A stretch of DNA of 64,000 nt from Nitrosomonas cryotolerans ATCC 49181 (GTDB taxonomy: Bacteria > Pseudomonadota > Gammaproteobacteria > Burkholderiales > Nitrosomonadaceae): NCBI RefSeq assembly GCF_900143275.1, contig NZ_FSRO01000001.1:2064116-2128115 (forward strand), read 5' to 3'. This document shows positions 1 to 10,041 of this stretch, piece after piece. The notes under the pieces were generated by a model, which worked only from the letters and a program-made list of their open reading frames with translations, was not told the origin of the DNA and searched no databases. The position numbers and the translations under genes are program-made. Each line of letters starts with the position of its first letter. Within the stretch, counting starts at the first letter, position 1.

Positions 1-1097
1 TGTGGTTTAATATTCTCCCATTGATATTTCTGAACTGAAGCAATATCAATTTCAGAATCAAAGTGACCAATATTACATACAATAGCCTGATCTTTCATTC
101 TCTGCATGTGGTCATGAGTAATTACTCGTAAATTACCCGTCGCAGTAACAAAAATATCAGCTTGCTCACAGGCTTCTTCCATAGTCACAACACGATAACC
201 TTCCATCGCTGCTTGAAGTGCACAAATAGGGTCTATTTCAGTGACCCAGATAGTCGCGCCCAGACCACGTAAAGACTGAGCACAACCCTTTCCCACGTCA
301 CCATAACCACATACGACGGTGATTTTACCTGCGATCATTACGTCAGTCGCGCGCTTGATACCATCTACCAGTGATTCACGGCAACCATAAAGATTATCAA
401 ACTTAGATTTAGTGACGGAATCATTCACATTGAATGCCGGAAAAGGTAATTCACCTTTCTTTTGCATTTCATATAAACGGTGTACGCCCGTAGTTGTTTC
501 TTCTGTAACTCCTTGAATATTAGCAAGATTTTTTGAATACCAGTCAGGTTGTTTTGCTAATTTGTTTTTGATTGAGGCAAATAGCGCTTCCTCTTCTTCA
601 TTTGTGGGTTCTGCAATAACTGACAGGTCTTTCTCTGCTTTGCTACCAAGAATAAGTAATAGCGTTGCATCACCACCATCGTCCAGAATCATATTTGCGG
701 AGCTTGGTTTTCCATCAATTGACCACTCAAATATTTGGTGAGCATATTCCCAGTAGTCTTCCAGTGATTCTCCCTTATAGGCAAATACAGGAATATTTTT
801 AGCTGCAATGGCAGCGGCGGCATGATCTTGTGTAGAATAAATATTGCACGAAGCCCAGCGTACCTCTGCGCCAAGTGTGACCAAAGTTTCAATCAGAACT
901 GCGGTTTGTATGGTCATGTGTAGAGAACCTGCGATACGGGCGCCTGCTAAAGGCTTCTGGCCCGCATATTCTTTTCGCAAGGCCATTAAACCAGGCATTT
1001 CAGTTTCAGCTATAGCAATTTCTTTGCACCCCCACTCAGCTAACGACATGTCGGCAATTTTATAGTCAGTGCTATTAGGACTAAGCACAGCGTTCAT
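1..1097 (-). CDS. ahcY: Adenosylhomocysteinase, C-terminus cut by window edge
   Basis: This enzyme hydrolyses S-adenosylhomocysteine to adenosine and homocysteine in the cytosol, using bound NAD. The gene reads leftward and runs off the window, so only the N-terminal ~365 residues are visible. They begin [19 protein letters not shown] and include the substrate-binding stretch [14 protein letters not shown], a [10 protein letters not shown] motif, the [17 protein letters not shown] block and the NAD-binding loop [20 protein letters not shown], all typical of SahH. The ATG has an AGGA ribosome site six bases upstream. It lies downstream of metK in the same direction, with a SAH riboswitch between them, so production of SAM and disposal of SAH are neighbours. 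Identification is secure. Confidence 0.97.
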   Translation of the reverse strand, partial: MNAVLSPNSTDYKIADMSLAEWGCKEIAIAETEMPGLMALRKEYAGQKPLAGARIAGSLHMTIQTAVLIETLVTLGAEVRWASCNIYSTQDHAAAAIAAKNIPVFAYKGESLEDYWEYAHQIFEWSIDGKPSSANMILDDGGDATLLLILGSKAEKDLSVIAEPTNEEEEALFASIKNKLAKQPDWYSKNLANIQGVTEETTTGVHRLYEMQKKGELPFPAFNVNDSVTKSKFDNLYGCRESLVDGIKRATDVMIAGKITVVCGYGDVGKGCAQSLRGLGATIWVTEIDPICALQAAMEGYRVVTMEEACEQADIFVTATGNLRVITHDHMQRMKDQAIVCNIGHFDSEIDIASVQKYQWENIKP

Positions 1098-1115
1098 AGA
1101 ATATCCTTTTAAGTA

Positions 1116-1192
1116 TGAACGAGCGCCGTTGTTACAATGTCCTCGCATACCGAGCCTCACGGAATTATCCGTTGCAGCGCTCCTCAGTTTGG
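1116..1192 (-). promoter_or_regulatory. SAH riboswitch upstream of ahcY
   Basis: On the minus strand, the ~75 bases ending about 20 bases before the ahcY ATG contain in order GAGGAGCGCTGCAACGG, GAGGCTCGG and AACGGCGCTCGTT. These are the three conserved blocks of the SAH riboswitch known from proteobacteria. The first GAGCGC and last GCGCTC pair to close the structure, and GAGGCTCGG sits in the central hairpin/pseudoknot region. In this class ligand binding raises expression of SAH-recycling genes. Its position directly before ahcY and after metK fits. The call rests on motif order and context; no covariance search was run. Confidence 0.9.
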
Positions 1193-1250
1193 AGGGTAAA
1201 ACTTAAAATTCTTATGTTATTGAATAATAGACAACAATTTACCGTCTATT

Positions 1251-2414
1251 TCAAATTCCTGCATCAGCTCGAAGTTGTGCTACTTTATCTGTTGCTTCCC
1301 AGGTGAAGTCCGTGTCATCACGTCCAAAATGTCCATATGCTGCAGTTTTAGCATAGATTGGGCGCAATAAGTTAAGTGTGTGGATGATAGCGCGCGGACG
1401 TAAATCAAAATGCTGTTCAATCAGTTTAGCAATGGCTTCATCAGAGATTTTTCCTGTGCCGAAGGTATTAACCAACAGTGAAACGGGTCGTGCTACGCCA
1501 ATCGCATAGGCTACCTGTATCTCACATTTATTTGCGATTCCTGCCGCCACAATATTTTTGGCGACATAGCGTCCAGCATAGGTTGCTGAGCGATCTACTT
1601 TGGATGGATCCTTGCCGGAAAAAGCGCCCCCACCATGATGTGCAGCTCCTCCGTAGGTGTCAACAATAATTTTACGTCCGGTTAAACCGCAGTCGCCCAT
1701 TGGTCCGCCGACTACGAAGCGTCCCGTCGGATTGACCAGATATTGAATCTGTTCGGATAGCATCTCTTTTGGGAGCACGGGTTTTATGATCTCTTCAATT
1801 ACTGCTTCAGTAAGTGCAGCTTGAGAAATATCCGGGTCATGCTGCGTAGAAATAACGACCGTTTCTATCCGTTGCGGTTTACCATCCTGATAACGTACGG
1901 ATACCTGCGATTTAGCATCGGGACGCAACCATGCAAGCTGGCCTTTTTTTCTGAGCTCGGCTTGTCGCTCAACTAAACGATGCGCATAAAAAATGGGCAT
2001 CGGCATCAATTGAGGTGTTTCATCGCAAGCATATCCAAACATAAGGCCTTGGTCACCTGCGCCCTGATCCATTTCTTCTTCTTTGCTACGATTAACACCT
2101 TGTGCAATATCTGGTGATTGTTTATTAAAAGCAGTTAATACGGCACAGGTGCTCGAATCAAAACCAATTTCTGAGCTGGTATAACCAATATTTTTGACTG
2201 TTTCTCGTGCAATGATATTGTAGTCAACTGAAGCGTGTGTGGTGATTTCGCCAGACAGAACAATTAATCCAGTGCTGCATAATGTTTCACAAGCCACGCG
2301 TGCATTCACGTCCTGACTCAGAATAGCATCCAAAACCGCATCTGAAATTTGATCCGATACTTTATCAGGATGACCTTCAGAAACCGATTCGGAAGTAAAG
2401 AGGTATTCACTCAT
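1251..2414 (-). CDS. metK: S-adenosylmethionine synthetase
   Basis: MetK makes S-adenosylmethionine from methionine and ATP as a cytosolic tetramer needing Mg2+ and K+. The 387-residue product has the family's usual length and motifs: the N-terminal [20 protein letters not shown], the glycine-rich [16 protein letters not shown], the loop [20 protein letters not shown], and DDTDFTWE near the C-terminus. It is followed on the same strand by the riboswitch and ahcY, about 150 bases away, so the two may share a transcript with the riboswitch giving ahcY separate control. The start ATG opens directly on the conserved N-terminus. There is nothing odd in the sequence. Confidence 0.98.
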   Translation of the reverse strand: MSEYLFTSESVSEGHPDKVSDQISDAVLDAILSQDVNARVACETLCSTGLIVLSGEITTHASVDYNIIARETVKNIGYTSSEIGFDSSTCAVLTAFNKQSPDIAQGVNRSKEEEMDQGAGDQGLMFGYACDETPQLMPMPIFYAHRLVERQAELRKKGQLAWLRPDAKSQVSVRYQDGKPQRIETVVISTQHDPDISQAALTEAVIEEIIKPVLPKEMLSEQIQYLVNPTGRFVVGGPMGDCGLTGRKIIVDTYGGAAHHGGGAFSGKDPSKVDRSATYAGRYVAKNIVAAGIANKCEIQVAYAIGVARPVSLLVNTFGTGKISDEAIAKLIEQHFDLRPRAIIHTLNLLRPIYAKTAAYGHFGRDDTDFTWEATDKVAQLRADAGI

Positions 2415-3064
2415 ATTTTAACTAAATGTTGTTTTGGGAGTAGCAAAGTATAGCATATAGCAAACTATGCCTTACTTAAGAAGGCCAACAAGTGATAACC
2501 CCTTATTTATCAAAAATCTGGTTTATTTTTGATTTTTTTAGCTTGTTTCGGAATATTTGTGAAGAATATCCAATATCGAAAATTATAGTCCGTATTGCAA
2601 TCTTTATTGTTTATCTCTTAGCATAAAGATATGTTGATCACATCTTCATCGTTTTGATTAGACAGATATAACCGTTGCTTCCGTTAATTATAATCGTCCA
2701 GCATATAAGGCTATGAACTCTGTATACTGTCGCGCTACTAAATTTTTGTTTTATGTATCCTTACTTGCAGAAAGATTAAATGATTGTTACAACATGATTA
2801 ATAAGTCAGGACTATAGTGAAATAAACTAACTTTGGATGAAACGGTTATCTGCTCCCCCTGCTGTATACGCGGAAATACATTAGATAAGCTGAAGCTGGA
2901 TAAGCTGTTTGTGTATAAAAGTGGTTATCAGTTTGACACTACGATACATGTCCATTACAAGCGCAATTACAATTAGAAAAACGCATAAAAATTGACAGTA
3001 ATTTTATTATGATGAGTGATTTTGTTATATCAATGGCGGATCTCAGAACCGTACGATTATCTGA
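2415..3064. other. 650-bp intergenic region between metK and dapF
   Basis: This AT-rich gap separates divergent metK and dapF and must carry both promoters. A perfect TTGACA is visible at 2992-2997 but no well-spaced -10 follows it. A 49-codon open frame ends at 2977, has no start codon and matches no family I recognise. I see no riboswitch, tRNA or repeat here. Confidence 0.6.
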
Positions 3065-3892
3065 ATGAAATTAAAATTTACTAAAATGCAGGGCCTTGGC
3101 AATGATTTTGTTGTTATTGATGGAATTAGCCAATCCGTATCGCTGAGTCTAGAGCAAGTGCGTTTACTCGCGGATCGTCATTTCGGCATTGGCTGCGATC
3201 AGGTTTTATTAGTAGAGAAAGCCATCGGTGATGCTGATTTTCGCTATCGTATTTTTAATGCAGATGGTGGCGAAGTAGAGCAATGTGGCAATGGAGCTCG
3301 TTGCTTCGTTCGATATGTACACGAGCATGGAATAATCCATAAAAATGAGATTCGGGTAGAAACATTGAGTGGATTAATAACACCTAGATTGGAAGCAAAT
3401 GGAGAGGTAAGCGTGAATATGGGGGTGCCCAGATTTGAACCATCAGAAATTCCTTTTGTTGCTGAGGCACGTGCTTTATCCTATTTGCTTGATATAGAAG
3501 ATAGGCAGATAGAAGCCAGTGTTATTTCCATGGGAAATCCTCATGCCGTACGGATCATTCAGAATATCGAACAAGCGCCAGTACGGAGCGAAGGTGCTTT
3601 GATTGAATGCCATCCGCGTTTCCCGAAACGGGTTAATGTTGGATATATGCAAATAATAAATCGTAACTATATTAAATTACGGGTATACGAGCGCGGCGCT
3701 GGCGAAACGCTTGCGTGTGGAACGGGTGCCTGCGCTGCCGTCGTGGCTGGAATCAGTCAGAATTTGCTGGAAGCGAATGTAACGGTTAGTACTCGGGGCG
3801 GTGAGCTACTCATACGTTGGGATGGCGATAACCAACCAGTCTGGATGACAGGCCCGGCTGTGACCGTATTTCAGGGTGAAATTAGCTTGTAA
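3065..3892 (+). CDS. dapF: Diaminopimelate epimerase
   Basis: DapF converts LL- to meso-diaminopimelate, the last shared step toward lysine and peptidoglycan cross-links. The 275-residue protein starts [17 protein letters not shown] and carries the two catalytic cysteines in [17 protein letters not shown] and [17 protein letters not shown], acting as the acid/base pair of this cofactor-free racemase fold. No strong ribosome site precedes the ATG. The next gene (DUF484) begins 16 bases after the stop, so the pair is probably one transcript. The small lipoprotein and lysA that often precede dapF in related genomes are not upstream here. Confidence 0.97.
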   Translation: MKLKFTKMQGLGNDFVVIDGISQSVSLSLEQVRLLADRHFGIGCDQVLLVEKAIGDADFRYRIFNADGGEVEQCGNGARCFVRYVHEHGIIHKNEIRVETLSGLITPRLEANGEVSVNMGVPRFEPSEIPFVAEARALSYLLDIEDRQIEASVISMGNPHAVRIIQNIEQAPVRSEGALIECHPRFPKRVNVGYMQIINRNYIKLRVYERGAGETLACGTGACAAVVAGISQNLLEANVTVSTRGGELLIRWDGDNQPVWMTGPAVTVFQGEISL

Positions 3893-3908
3893 TAACCAAG
3901 GGATAAAG

Positions 3909-4580
3909 ATGAAATCGGAAGAAGTCATACAATATTTACAAGATAACCCACAGTTTTTTAGCGAATATGCTGACATATTGGCTAATATTCATGTGCCACA
4001 CCCTTATGACAGTAAAGTTATATCGATTAATGAGCGACAAATTATTACATTAAGAGATAAAAATCGTGCTTTACAAGATAGATTATTGGAGCTAATTAAT
4101 TTTGGCGAAGAGAATGATGCTATTGGTGAAAAAATGCACCGCTTATCAATTAAATTACTCACCGTTTCCAGTATTGATGAGCTATTAGAAGGGTTAAATA
4201 ACGACTTACGTGAAGATTTCTCGATTCCCCATGTCGCATTACGCCTGTGGGATATATCCTGTAATGATATGGAGCGAATTGAGTTTACAGTAACAAGTGA
4301 AGATATTCACACCATCTCTGAAAGTTTGACGTATCCATATTGCGGCACTCATATAGCGGATGAAATCAAGAATTGGTTTGGTAAAGATGCATCGGATCTG
4401 CAGTCATTTTCAATGATTCCGCTTAAGGTGCTCCATCCTATCGGTTTATTGGTATTGGGGAGCCCCGAAGCAAAACGATTTTATTCCGAAATGGGAACAC
4501 TTTATCTGAAGCGACTAGGTGAGCTCACCAGTGCTGCATTTGCTCGTTTTGACCTGAAAACAGGTATCCTCAAGAAATAA
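3909..4580 (+). CDS. DUF484 family protein
   Basis: This 223-residue cytosolic protein opens MKSEEVIQYLQDNPQFFSEY, the N-terminal signature of the DUF484 family, and continues with a short coiled stretch around DKNRALQDRLLELI and a GAF-like domain. The frame stays open upstream to an ATG at 3876 inside dapF. I prefer 3909 because AAGGGATAAAG lies just before it and the family starts here. Function is unknown. The gene normally sits between dapF and the recombinase gene xerC; here xerC does not follow, and 271 bases without a gene separate it from hslV. Confidence 0.85.
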   Translation: MKSEEVIQYLQDNPQFFSEYADILANIHVPHPYDSKVISINERQIITLRDKNRALQDRLLELINFGEENDAIGEKMHRLSIKLLTVSSIDELLEGLNNDLREDFSIPHVALRLWDISCNDMERIEFTVTSEDIHTISESLTYPYCGTHIADEIKNWFGKDASDLQSFSMIPLKVLHPIGLLVLGSPEAKRFYSEMGTLYLKRLGELTSAAFARFDLKTGILKK

Positions 4581-4790
4581 TTCATCCTATGAGTAATTGT
4601 ATTGTTCCTATCGTGTCATGATGAAATGATATGTAAGTGATTCAAAGAATGCCTGAATATGCTGATATCGGTGCTATCAGGGTTTATACCGTTTATTTAA
4701 ATTCTTAATATCATATTCTATTGATGACCTAGCTACCTTACGTAAAAAAGCGAAGGAATCCTTCAATCCATATTATGGGTCAACATAGAT

Positions 4791-4820
4791 TACATTTTAT
4801 ATGTGAATCGGCGTTATAAT
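4791..4820 (+). promoter_or_regulatory. Candidate sigma-70 promoter of hslVU
   Basis: TACATT at 4791-4796 and a perfect TATAAT at 4815-4820 are 18 bases apart, and transcription would begin about 25 bases before the hslV ATG. No heat-shock (sigma-32) -10 of the CCCCAT type is seen at the right distance. This rests on matching by eye. Confidence 0.4.
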
Positions 4821-4851
4821 CTCCCCTTTGCAACGAAATTTAAAATAAATC

Positions 4852-5373
4852 ATGACAACAATAGTTTCAGCACGACGTGGCACACAGGTTGCCTTGGGTG
4901 GCGATGGCCAGGTAACGTTGGGTGCCGTTGTTGCTAAATCCAGTGCCCGTAAAGTACGCAGGCTGTATCATGATAAAATTTTAACTGGATTTGCCGGAGG
5001 AACTGCTGATGCTTTTACCTTATTCGAGCGTTTTGAAGGTAAGCTTGAAGCACATCATGGACATCTCATGCGATCTGCCGTTGAATTAGCAAAAGACTGG
5101 CGTACGGACCGTATCTTACGTAAACTGGAAGCGATGATGGTAGTGGCTGATCAGCAGACTACGCTTATTATTACCGGTGCGGGAGATGTTATTGAGCCCG
5201 AATTAGGTCTTGCGGCTATTGGTAGTGGTGGTGCTTATGCACACGCCGCTGCGCGCGCACTACTAGAAAATACTACGTTGACACCCAGGGAAATTGTTAG
5301 TAAGTCACTCGCTATTGCGGGTGATCTATGTATTTACACTAACCAAGATCATGCAATCGAGTCAATTGATTAA
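4852..5373 (+). CDS. hslV: ATP-dependent protease peptidase subunit HslV
   Basis: HslV forms the double-hexamer proteolytic core of the HslUV (ClpQY) protease in the cytosol. The product is 173 residues, close to the usual length. It begins [10 protein letters not shown], so removal of the first Met exposes the catalytic N-terminal threonine. GGDGQVTLG and [16 protein letters not shown] match the conserved core, including the Lys/Ser surroundings of the active site. hslU follows 129 bases downstream in the same direction. The start is fixed by the need for Thr at position 2. Confidence 0.98.
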   Translation: MTTIVSARRGTQVALGGDGQVTLGAVVAKSSARKVRRLYHDKILTGFAGGTADAFTLFERFEGKLEAHHGHLMRSAVELAKDWRTDRILRKLEAMMVVADQQTTLIITGAGDVIEPELGLAAIGSGGAYAHAAARALLENTTLTPREIVSKSLAIAGDLCIYTNQDHAIESID

Positions 5374-5502
5374 ATGTGGCAAAAAATAAAAGTATTCGAG
5401 GCATTCTCATTTTAGAGAAATCCAAATTTGCATAAGGCTTTGGTTTTAAATAATACCTTCCTTTACATCTGTCAACTACTTAAATTTCAAGATATCTTAA
5501 TT

Positions 5503-6834
5503 ATGTCTCAAATGACCCCACAGGAAATTGTTCACGAACTGGATAAACATATTATTGGGCAGAATACTGCCAAATGTGCTGTAGCCATTGCACTTAGAAA
5601 TCGTTGGCGTAGACAGCAAATTCCTGAACCACTGCGACATGAAATTACACCCAAAAATATTCTGATGATTGGCCCAACCGGTGTTGGTAAGACTGAAATT
5701 GCGCGTCGTTTGGCAAAACTTGCTGATGCACCGTTTATTAAAGTGGAAGCTACAAAATTTACCGAAGTCGGTTATGTTGGACGTGATGTCGACTCGATTA
5801 TTCGTGATTTGATGGAAACGGCTATTAAGCAATCGCGTGATAAAGAAACCAGGAAAAAGCAGCCTCATGCAGAAGATCGTGCAGAAGATCGTATTCTTGA
5901 TGCGCTATTGCCACCCGCAAGGGATTCGGATTCATCAAAGCTGGTTGAAGAACGGGATAATAGCACACGACAAAAATTCCGTAAAAAGCTACGTGAAGGC
6001 GAACTTGATGACAAAGAAATTGAGATTGAGGTTGCCGCTCCGCGCGCTAATATGGAGATTTTTGCTCCCCCGGGAATGGAAGATCTTACTTCCCAGATCC
6101 AGGGTATGTTCCAGAATATGACTGGAGACAAGAAGAAATCACGAAAACTACCTATTCGTGAAGCGAGGAAATTGCTCATTGAAGAAGAAGCTTCTAAGCT
6201 GGTAAACGACGAAGAACTGAAATTAAATGCAGTACAGAACGTCGAACAGAATGGTATTGTGTTCCTAGATGAAATAGACAAGATTATCAGTCGCTCCGGA
6301 ACTTCAGGAAGCGATGTGTCGCGCCAGGGTGTGCAACGTGATTTATTGCCTTTGGTCGAAGGAACAACTGTTTCCACTAAATACGGCATGATTAAAACGG
6401 ATCATATTTTATTTGTTGCCAGTGGTGCATTTCACCTTACGAAACCTTCCGATCTGATTCCGGAGCTACAAGGTCGTTTTCCTATTCGAGTTGAACTGTC
6501 TAGCCTCAGTGTAAATGATTTCGAGCAAATATTAACTAATACAGATGCCTGCCTGACGCGTCAATATGAAGCATTAATGAGAACGGAAGATATTCGATTA
6601 GAGTTTTCTGTTGACGCAATTAAACGTCTGGCAGAAATTGCTTTCTCGGTTAATAGTAAAACTGAGAATATCGGCGCAAGACGCTTACATACTGTGATGG
6701 AGAAATTATTGGAAGAAATTTCATTTAATGCATCCAAGTACAGTAATGAAACCGTTGTCATTGATGCGGCCTATGTAGATAGCCGTTTGAAGGATCTATC
6801 TCAGAGTGAAGATTTGGCACGCTATGTGCTCTAG
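5503..6834 (+). CDS. hslU: HslU, ATPase subunit of the HslUV protease
   Basis: HslU is the AAA+ unfoldase that feeds substrates to HslV. The 443-residue protein starts [19 protein letters not shown]. The frame is open back to 5428, but the extra 25 residues are hydrophobic and not family-like, so I place the start at 5503. It shows Walker A GPTGVGKT (about residues 57-64), the pore loop GYVGRDV, a Lys/Glu-rich I-domain insertion, Walker [10 protein letters not shown] and the sensor-2 [15 protein letters not shown]. The C-terminus ends ...DLARYVL, the tail that docks into HslV. Confidence 0.98.
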   Translation: MSQMTPQEIVHELDKHIIGQNTAKCAVAIALRNRWRRQQIPEPLRHEITPKNILMIGPTGVGKTEIARRLAKLADAPFIKVEATKFTEVGYVGRDVDSIIRDLMETAIKQSRDKETRKKQPHAEDRAEDRILDALLPPARDSDSSKLVEERDNSTRQKFRKKLREGELDDKEIEIEVAAPRANMEIFAPPGMEDLTSQIQGMFQNMTGDKKKSRKLPIREARKLLIEEEASKLVNDEELKLNAVQNVEQNGIVFLDEIDKIISRSGTSGSDVSRQGVQRDLLPLVEGTTVSTKYGMIKTDHILFVASGAFHLTKPSDLIPELQGRFPIRVELSSLSVNDFEQILTNTDACLTRQYEALMRTEDIRLEFSVDAIKRLAEIAFSVNSKTENIGARRLHTVMEKLLEEISFNASKYSNETVVIDAAYVDSRLKDLSQSEDLARYVL

Positions 6835-6914
6835 GAAGGACATTCTATCTGAATTTCATATTGAGCTGATTTTTCCAATTTATCTTAAGTCTTTGCATAG
6901 ACTAGATGATGTCG

Positions 6915-7187
6915 TCATGGGATACTTGCCCAAAGATCGATACATCTGATTTACACAGCGGCGAGAAATGAGGCGGTATTTTTGACGCATCCTGTGGCGA
7001 TACCGCGCCATCTCTTGAGATGGAGGAAGGCATTTTCAACCAGATGCCGTAAATTATAGCGCTCCTTGTCGTAAAACCTCTGTGCAGTGCGATTCTTCTC
7101 TGAAGGGATTACGATTTCCATACCCTGCCTCCTTGCCTGTTCAATAATTACATTGCCGTCATAACCGCGATCTGCCAACGAATAATC
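6915..7187 (-). pseudogene. IS5-family transposase remnant
   Basis: About 90 codons of a DDE transposase C-terminal half remain. The translation reads ADRGYDGNVIIEQARRQG, then VIPSEKNRTAQRFYDKERY, then HLVENAFLHLKRWRGIATG, which are the second Asp and the catalytic Glu region of IS5-type enzymes. The upstream side hits a stop (TAG) just before IADYSLADRG, and an in-frame TAA at 6951-6953 interrupts the tail AAV*IRCI. The N-terminal half and both inverted ends are missing. It lies 80 bases after hslU and is certainly inactive. Confidence 0.85.
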
Positions 7188-7546
7188 CGCAATCTATTTA
7201 AGAAAATATAACCGCTTTCTATTGCAACGTGGCAACTCTCTTGGATGTTCTTTCACGCCACAAAAACCTGGTAGGATTGTTTTTGCTGTACAGCACGGTC
7301 TCATTACTCAGGTTTTCCAATTGTTCGAGCAGAAAGCATGACATTATTTTATTCTCTCCAGCCGGAACGAGTACTCAGGGAAAGAAATATTATATTAACA
7401 TCAGATGGTTGATTGCTATTCCAAAAATGACTATTCTACTAAGTAGAGTTAATAGAATCACACTACAACAAAATGAATCTCATTTTATAGCATAATATTA
7501 TGGTACGTATGATGTCAGATTGTCGTGATACCGTAATGAGAAAACC
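7188..7546. other. Intergenic region after the IS5 remnant
   Basis: No convincing gene is present. An 88-codon open frame from 7229 has no ribosome site and no recognisable motif. The stretch may include decayed mobile-element sequence continuing from the transposase remnant, but I cannot align it to anything. Confidence 0.5.
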
Positions 7547-7918
7547 ATGAAAAATAATTGTAAAATCAAAGTTTATTACAACTCCGCATGTCCGGTGTGT
7601 AATGCCGGCATAGAGAAACAGAAAAATAGAATGGAGAAATGTGAGATTGAATGGAAGGATATTGACTCTGATAACGCTCTAGTAAATGAAATTAATGCTG
7701 ACCTCAAATTTGTGAGGGAACGTCTACATGTTATAGATGATAATGGCAATTTATATGTTGGGCTCGATGCATTTATAGCAATCTGGGGAAACTCGCCAAG
7801 CGAGAACTGGAAAGCTAACATATTGAGATTACCGGTTATTAAGCATATTGGAAGACTAATTTATAATTTATTTGCTGCTGCATTATATAAATGGAATCAA
7901 GCAAAAAAACATTGGTAG
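7547..7918 (+). CDS. DCC-family (DUF393) thiol-disulfide oxidoreductase-like protein
   Basis: This small 123-residue protein starts with a beta strand, KIKVYYNSACPVCNAGIEKQ, holding a CPVC redox motif at Cys15/Cys18. That is the arrangement of the DCC/DUF393 family, thought to be thioredoxin-like. The family's usual DxxCP is here NSACP. The middle has DSDNALVNEI and VGLDAFIAIW, which fit the family. There is no signal peptide, so it is likely cytosolic. It stands alone between two regions with no other genes. Biochemical role and partner are unknown. Confidence 0.8.
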   Translation: MKNNCKIKVYYNSACPVCNAGIEKQKNRMEKCEIEWKDIDSDNALVNEINADLKFVRERLHVIDDNGNLYVGLDAFIAIWGNSPSENWKANILRLPVIKHIGRLIYNLFAAALYKWNQAKKHW

Positions 7919-8326
7919 TCATTATGCCAATTTATTCAGATAAATGTGCTAATTCCGCGTTATTTAGCGCTAGGCTTCGATAAAGTGGAGAGACTGTTTT
8001 CGCTGCCATAAACGAAATGAACCTTCTTTATCTGAGTCATCGCATTTTTGTTGTAACAAATCAGTTGGAATACCGTATGGAAGGTTGATGTGTGATATTT
8101 CGATTCCAGATATGGAATAGATAATATAGTGATCATAATTATTGCGGGTAGGGACTTATTCTGCACTGCCATGCAGTCGCTCTTGATGTCATTGCTTGTG
8201 TATCGTATATCTTTGAACATGGGTTTATAAAGCATAGTAATTTAATCTTACTTGGCTGCCAAGGCAGGCTATTATTACGATTGATACTTTTGCGTATGAA
8301 TCTTAAATTATCTCACTGGAGCTAAT
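7919..8326. other. 408-bp intergenic region
   Basis: I see no gene, RNA or repeat. The minus-strand frame 7960-8235 has no ribosome site and no family-like features. The promoter of the cytochrome gene presumably lies near the right end. Confidence 0.5.
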
Positions 8327-8809
8327 GTGAATAAAGCATTTCTATTTTTTTTTGGATGGATTGCAGCCACTGTATTTGCTGAAGATCTTGATCAACGTCA
8401 GTCACTTGTCATGACTGAACTGCAGCGAGATCATATTCGTAAAGAAATGCGAGCCTTATTATCAGGAACTCAGAATATTCTTGCTGCACTTTCTGAAAAT
8501 GATATGGCAGCAGTGGTTCAGCACGCTCGTCCTCTTGGTATGAATATGACTCATAAAGCGGAGGGCCATCTTAAAGAAATATTACCCAAAGAGTTTATGA
8601 AACTGGGTATGTCTATTCATCAGGATTTTGATCAGATGGCCAGTGATGCAGAATCCTTAAAAGATTCCAAGCATACGCTGCGACAGTTAAGTGACTCTAT
8701 GCGTAAGTGCGTAGCGTGCCATTCATCTTATCAAATTCGGACAACGGTGCAACAGCCTACCTCAAATCATTTACCTGGCCACCATAGAGATGATGAACAT
8801 CATAAGTAA
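8327..8809 (+). CDS. Cytochrome c'-type (class II) periplasmic cytochrome
   Basis: The 160-residue product starts at GTG with CTGGAGC just upstream; the ATG four bases earlier is followed at once by a stop. An N-terminal signal peptide (FLFFFGWIAATVFAED) predicts export. The mature part is mostly helical with a single haem-binding motif CVACH at residues 128-132 near the C-terminus, as in class II cytochromes c' that bind NO or act in electron transfer. The tail is His-rich (HHRDDEHHK). In ammonia oxidisers such proteins are linked to handling nitrogen oxides; that role is inferred. The next gene originally began five bases after its stop codon. Confidence 0.8.
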   Translation: MNKAFLFFFGWIAATVFAEDLDQRQSLVMTELQRDHIRKEMRALLSGTQNILAALSENDMAAVVQHARPLGMNMTHKAEGHLKEILPKEFMKLGMSIHQDFDQMASDAESLKDSKHTLRQLSDSMRKCVACHSSYQIRTTVQQPTSNHLPGHHRDDEHHK

Positions 8810-8819
8810 TAAATATGAA

Positions 8820-8908
8820 GAGACTTTTGCAAAAGCCCTTGCTAGAGATTTTTTACTATTGATTATAAAGGGTTAGTTTTTCAACTATTGGGGTTTTGCA
8901 AAGGTCTC
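8820..8908 (+). repeat. MITE-like element, copy A (89 bp)
   Basis: The element begins GAGACTTTTGCAAAAGCCC and ends GGGTTTTGCAAAGGTCTC, an imperfect inverted repeat of about 19 bp. It is flanked by a perfect 5-bp duplication ATGAA (8815-8819 and 8909-8913). The right-hand ATGAA supplies the start codon of the next gene. Orientation is the same as copies C, G and H. Confidence 0.9.
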
Positions 8909-9892
8909 ATGAAATATATCGAGGTGGTCGCCAATACTGGAAGTTCTGCTACTGTTTTGGCCATTGCGGAAAAAGTTAAAGCGCAGGATTTTCGTCTTGG
9001 AATTGTTGGCGAAGATGGTATGCAACAGATGCGCCTGATAGTGGCTGACGACAAGCTCCAAATAACTCTGGATGCTTTACAGAATGTTTTGGGTGCACAA
9101 CCAACTGCGCGGATATTGATTCTACCTATTGAGACCTCATTGCCTAAACTGGCTGAAGAAGAGCGCAGTCAAGAGGATTCAGCGACTGCCGCACGAGAAG
9201 CATTATATGAAGAAATTGCAAAAAGTGCCCGATTTGATTTTAATTTTGTTGTGTTAATTATACTTTCAACGATAGTCGCTACTATTGGTCTCATTGAGAA
9301 TAATATCGCTGTCGTAATCGGTGCAATGGTAATTGCACCATTGCTTGGACCGAACCTTGCCCTGAGTTTGGGAATAGCTTTAGCAGATATCTCTTTGGCA
9401 TGGAAATCAGCGAGGACACTTTTTGCAGGAATTCTATTGGTTATCGCGCTTTCCGCTGGCTTTGGTATCATTTGGCCTTCAAATATAACAAATTATCTGC
9501 TTATGTCACAAACTGAAGCAGGATTTGAATCAATTGCTCTGGCGCTTGCATCAGGTGCTGCAGCAGCACTCTCTTTGACGACCGGGCTATCGAGTGTATT
9601 GGTTGGTGTGATGGTCGCGGTGGCCTTACTCCCACCTGCCGCAACATTGGGATTTATGTTAGGGCATAACAATCCTGATCTTTTTATTAGTGCGGGCCTA
9701 TTACTGATCATTAATGTAGTGTGTATTAATTTGGCCACTATTATCGTTTTTTTTATTAAAAAGATTCGGCCTCGTACTTGGTTAGAAAAAAAGAAAGCCC
9801 GATATGTAATGCTCATATATATTCTGGGATGGCTTGTAACGCTAACTATTCTTATATTTATTATTTATACACGCCATTCACTCGTAACTTGA
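8909..9892 (+). CDS. DUF389 family membrane protein
   Basis: The 327-residue product has a soluble N-terminal domain (MKYIEVVANTGSSATVLAIA, about 110 residues) followed by a hydrophobic core with about six membrane segments. These include ENNIAVVIGAMVIAPLLGPN and ALLPPAATLGFMLG, signatures of the DUF389 (TIGR00341) family of unknown function in the inner membrane. The frame extends into the adjacent repeat to a TTG at 8888, but the conserved N-terminus begins at the ATG at 8909. The only ribosome-site-like bases (AAAGG) belong to the inserted repeat. It was probably co-transcribed with the cytochrome gene before the insertion. Confidence 0.85.
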   Translation: MKYIEVVANTGSSATVLAIAEKVKAQDFRLGIVGEDGMQQMRLIVADDKLQITLDALQNVLGAQPTARILILPIETSLPKLAEEERSQEDSATAAREALYEEIAKSARFDFNFVVLIILSTIVATIGLIENNIAVVIGAMVIAPLLGPNLALSLGIALADISLAWKSARTLFAGILLVIALSAGFGIIWPSNITNYLLMSQTEAGFESIALALASGAAAALSLTTGLSSVLVGVMVAVALLPPAATLGFMLGHNNPDLFISAGLLLIINVVCINLATIIVFFIKKIRPRTWLEKKKARYVMLIYILGWLVTLTILIFIIYTRHSLVT

Positions 9893-10041
9893 TATCCCTG
9901 TGGGATCATGTTGAGTGAAAGAAATGAAACCATTTATTTTCTTTTCTTAAATTTTTGTTCAGTAATAGATTGTTGGCTAATTATTGCTCCAAAATTTTTT
10001 AGCATGAAGGCCCACTCATTTTCATTAATGAAAATTACTAA

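Noticed and set aside
2831..2979. 49-codon open frame with two cysteines (ETVICSPCCIRGNTLDKL...) upstream of dapF
   Set aside because: It has no start codon and matches no family I know; could be a gene relic but cannot be supported.
5865..6389. 174-codon open frame on the minus strand inside hslU
   Set aside because: It is antisense to the well-conserved I-domain and Walker B part of hslU, Ser/Arg-rich as expected for a reverse reading of Glu/Lys codons, and has no motif.
7960..8235. 91-codon minus-strand frame
   Set aside because: No ribosome site, no family-like pattern, and unremarkable AT-rich composition.
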